Shown: piece by piece, positions 62,860 to 64,000 of the stretch
Numbering within the stretch: position 1 is the stretch's first letter
How the letters are laid out: the number at the start of each line of letters is the position of its first letter
Assembly: GCA_963783095.1 (NCBI GenBank)
Contig: CAWAMR010000002.1
Location: 1,550,001 to 1,614,000 of the forward strand
DNA: 64,000 nucleotides
Direction: 5' to 3'
DNA from: CAWAMR01 sp963783095
Lineage (GTDB): Bacteria > Planctomycetota > Planctomycetia > Gemmatales > Gemmataceae
Position numbers and translations under genes: made by a program
The notes under the pieces: generated by a model
The model's input: the letters and a program-made list of their open reading frames with translations, nothing else
The model's database searches: none
What the model was told of the DNA's origin: nothing

Positions 62860-64000
62860 TCACATTTTCTCGCGCGGCGGCGGAGCAATGTTCGAGTACT
62901 TTGCCCGCTCCGCTCGCCACTTCTTCACCTCTTCCGGTTTGTCGATTGCGATGTAATGTTCGATCAGCCGATCGAGGGCCTGCGGGATGCGAAGCTCACC
63001 GCCACCTGACTTCGGAATAATTCTCTCGCGGACTTTCATGCCCTCGTAGCCCTTCAGCAAGAGTGGCTCGGCGTCGACATACCTCTTCTGTCCCAGGAGA
63101 GCCCCGCCGAGCATCGACATAGCGTTGAACGTGGTCCAGGAGTCCGGCTGCGTCTTCTCGCGGATGGCCAGGCACTCGCGGATGAGCGACTCAGCGGCGG
63201 CATGCTGCCCGCAACTGAGTAAATCGAGCGACACCTGCACGAGGAGCCCGGCGAACTCGGGGCTGTCCTTCTGCGCCTGCCTCCGGCTCTTGTCCACGAA
63301 TTCGACCAGTGTGGCCGCGGCCTCCTTGCCTTGTCCGGCTCTCGCATAGGCTATGCCCAGGTTGGCCATGCTGGTGAGCGTGTCGCGATGGTCGGGCCCG
63401 ACACTGGTTCTCGTCTTCTCCAACGTCTCTTTGAGAAGCGGTAGGGCCCTGGTGAGTTGTCCACTGTTCCGGTACGCAACGGCCAGGTTATTCATGCTTT
63501 GGAGTGTGTCGGGGTGGTCGGGACCGAGCTTGGCTTTGCGCCTCTTCAGCGTCTGTTCGTGGAGAGGAATGGCCTTGTCGAGTTGGCCACTGACCCGGTA
63601 CGCCTCAGCCAGCTTGTTCATGCTGAGGAGCGTGTGGCGGTGGTCGGGGCCGGGATTCACTTTCTGTTTCTCCAGCGACTCTTCGAGGAGCGGAATGGCC
63701 TTGTCGAGTTGGTTGTTGTTCTGGTACGCGGTTGCCAGGTTGTTGATGCTTTGGAGCGTGTGGGGCGGGTCGGGAGGGAGCTTGTTTTTCCACTTCTCCA
63801 GCGTCTCCTCGAACAGCGGAATGGCCTTGTTGAGTTGGCCGCTGTCCCGGTACGCCAGGGCCAGGTTGTTCATGGTGATGAGGGTGTCGGGGTGGTCGGG
63901 GCCGATCTTCACCCTCTGCTTCTCCAGCGTTTCCACGAAAAGCGGAAAGGCCTCGGCGCGTTGGCCGCTCTCCCGGTACGCCACGGCAAGGTTGTTCATG
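62860..64000 (-). CDS. Kinesin-light-chain-like TPR protein (partial, N-terminus outside window)
   Basis: The frame is open to the window edge, so the apparent Met is internal. Six 42-residue tetratricopeptide units (for example MNNLAVAYRNSGQLTRALPLLKETLEKTRTSVGPDHRDTLTS) with a 126-nt DNA period, followed by a non-repeat helical C-terminus (LGGALLGQKRYVDAEPLLLKGYEGMKVRER...LDRLIEHYIAIDKPEEVKKWRAERAK). The pattern is that of the C-terminal halves of giant planctomycete Ser/Thr kinases with TPRs; a kinase domain could lie upstream out of the window. Confidence 0.85.
   Translation of the reverse strand, partial: MNNLAVAYRESGQRAEAFPLFVETLEKQRVKIGPDHPDTLITMNNLALAYRDSGQLNKAIPLFEETLEKWKNKLPPDPPHTLQSINNLATAYQNNNQLDKAIPLLEESLEKQKVNPGPDHRHTLLSMNKLAEAYRVSGQLDKAIPLHEQTLKRRKAKLGPDHPDTLQSMNNLAVAYRNSGQLTRALPLLKETLEKTRTSVGPDHRDTLTSMANLGIAYARAGQGKEAAATLVEFVDKSRRQAQKDSPEFAGLLVQVSLDLLSCGQHAAAESLIRECLAIREKTQPDSWTTFNAMSMLGGALLGQKRYVDAEPLLLKGYEGMKVRERIIPKSGGGELRIPQALDRLIEHYIAIDKPEEVKKWRAERAKYSNIAPPPREKM

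Overview
The window looks like chromosomal DNA of a planctomycete, most likely of the Gemmataceae/Gemmatales. I infer this from lineage-typical families read directly from the translations: a YTV-type cysteine-rich wall protein, a TIGR02996+LRR protein, a TIGR03000-like protein, a DUF1501 Tat-exported protein, a DUF1559 pseudopilin, a DUF6800-like small protein, a giant Ser/Thr kinase with WD40 repeats, and many zinc-ribbon/transmembrane proteins. There is no phage, plasmid, CRISPR or transposase gene.

Layout. 1-7.2 kb: end of a DUF4351-like gene, a frame-broken HEAT-like exported protein, an orphan SdhB/FrdB, then on the minus strand an NtrC-type regulator followed by DUF4198-modA-modB. 7.4-12.1 kb: a membrane dual-specificity phosphatase overlapping by ATGA a bacterial Pnkp whose ligase half is missing, then a U32 peptidase. 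12.5-26.4 kb: a complete Tad/Flp pilus locus (two nearly identical Flp pilins, TadV, CpaB, CpaC secretin, TadZ, TadA, TadB, TadC, a pilus lipoprotein, a small membrane protein, a frame-shattered MoxR-like ATPase and a TadD-like TPR lipoprotein). 26.4-36 kb: membrane proteins, a nucleoside-type MFS carrier, an ACT-domain/Uma2/hypothetical cluster, DinB, a Deg-like protease with a zinc ribbon, and small zinc proteins. 36-45 kb: YTV wall protein, YdjY-like protein, Sel1 protein, LRR remnant, zinc-ribbon membrane protein. 45-51 kb: agmatine deiminase, single-domain response regulator, FGE-sulfatase-like protein, DUF1501, tandem tatA genes, tRNA-Val(CAC). 51-64 kb: DUF7694 protein, small alpha/beta hydrolase, DUF1559 pseudopilin, Tat-exported phosphodiesterase, secretin-N-like protein, WaaA (Kdo transferase, implying lipid A), kinase-WD40 protein, aminotransferase stub and a kinesin-light-chain-like TPR protein running off the end.

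The most unusual feature is not a gene. The spacers are filled with several unrelated families of the same architecture: a 7- or 8-nt unit repeated in tandem, a unique centre of about 15-120 nt, then the reverse complement of the tandem (families based on TTCCAAG, TGTTCAG, GACAAGGT, AATCCCA and GCAGGAAT). They fill six gaps of the Tad operon and repeatedly begin exactly at, or supply, the stop codon of the neighbouring gene; in one case the stop codons of two convergent genes are base-paired with each other in the hairpin. In addition there are long perfect palindromes (46 bp and 30 bp arms), a 59-bp tandem array, a 101-bp duplicated hairpin and a 283-bp inverted repeat.

A caution for the whole annotation: at least ten genes are split by small frameshifts while their amino-acid sequence is otherwise well preserved. 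This may mean indel errors in the assembly as easily as real gene decay, so frame-broken genes are given as one feature with the pieces described.
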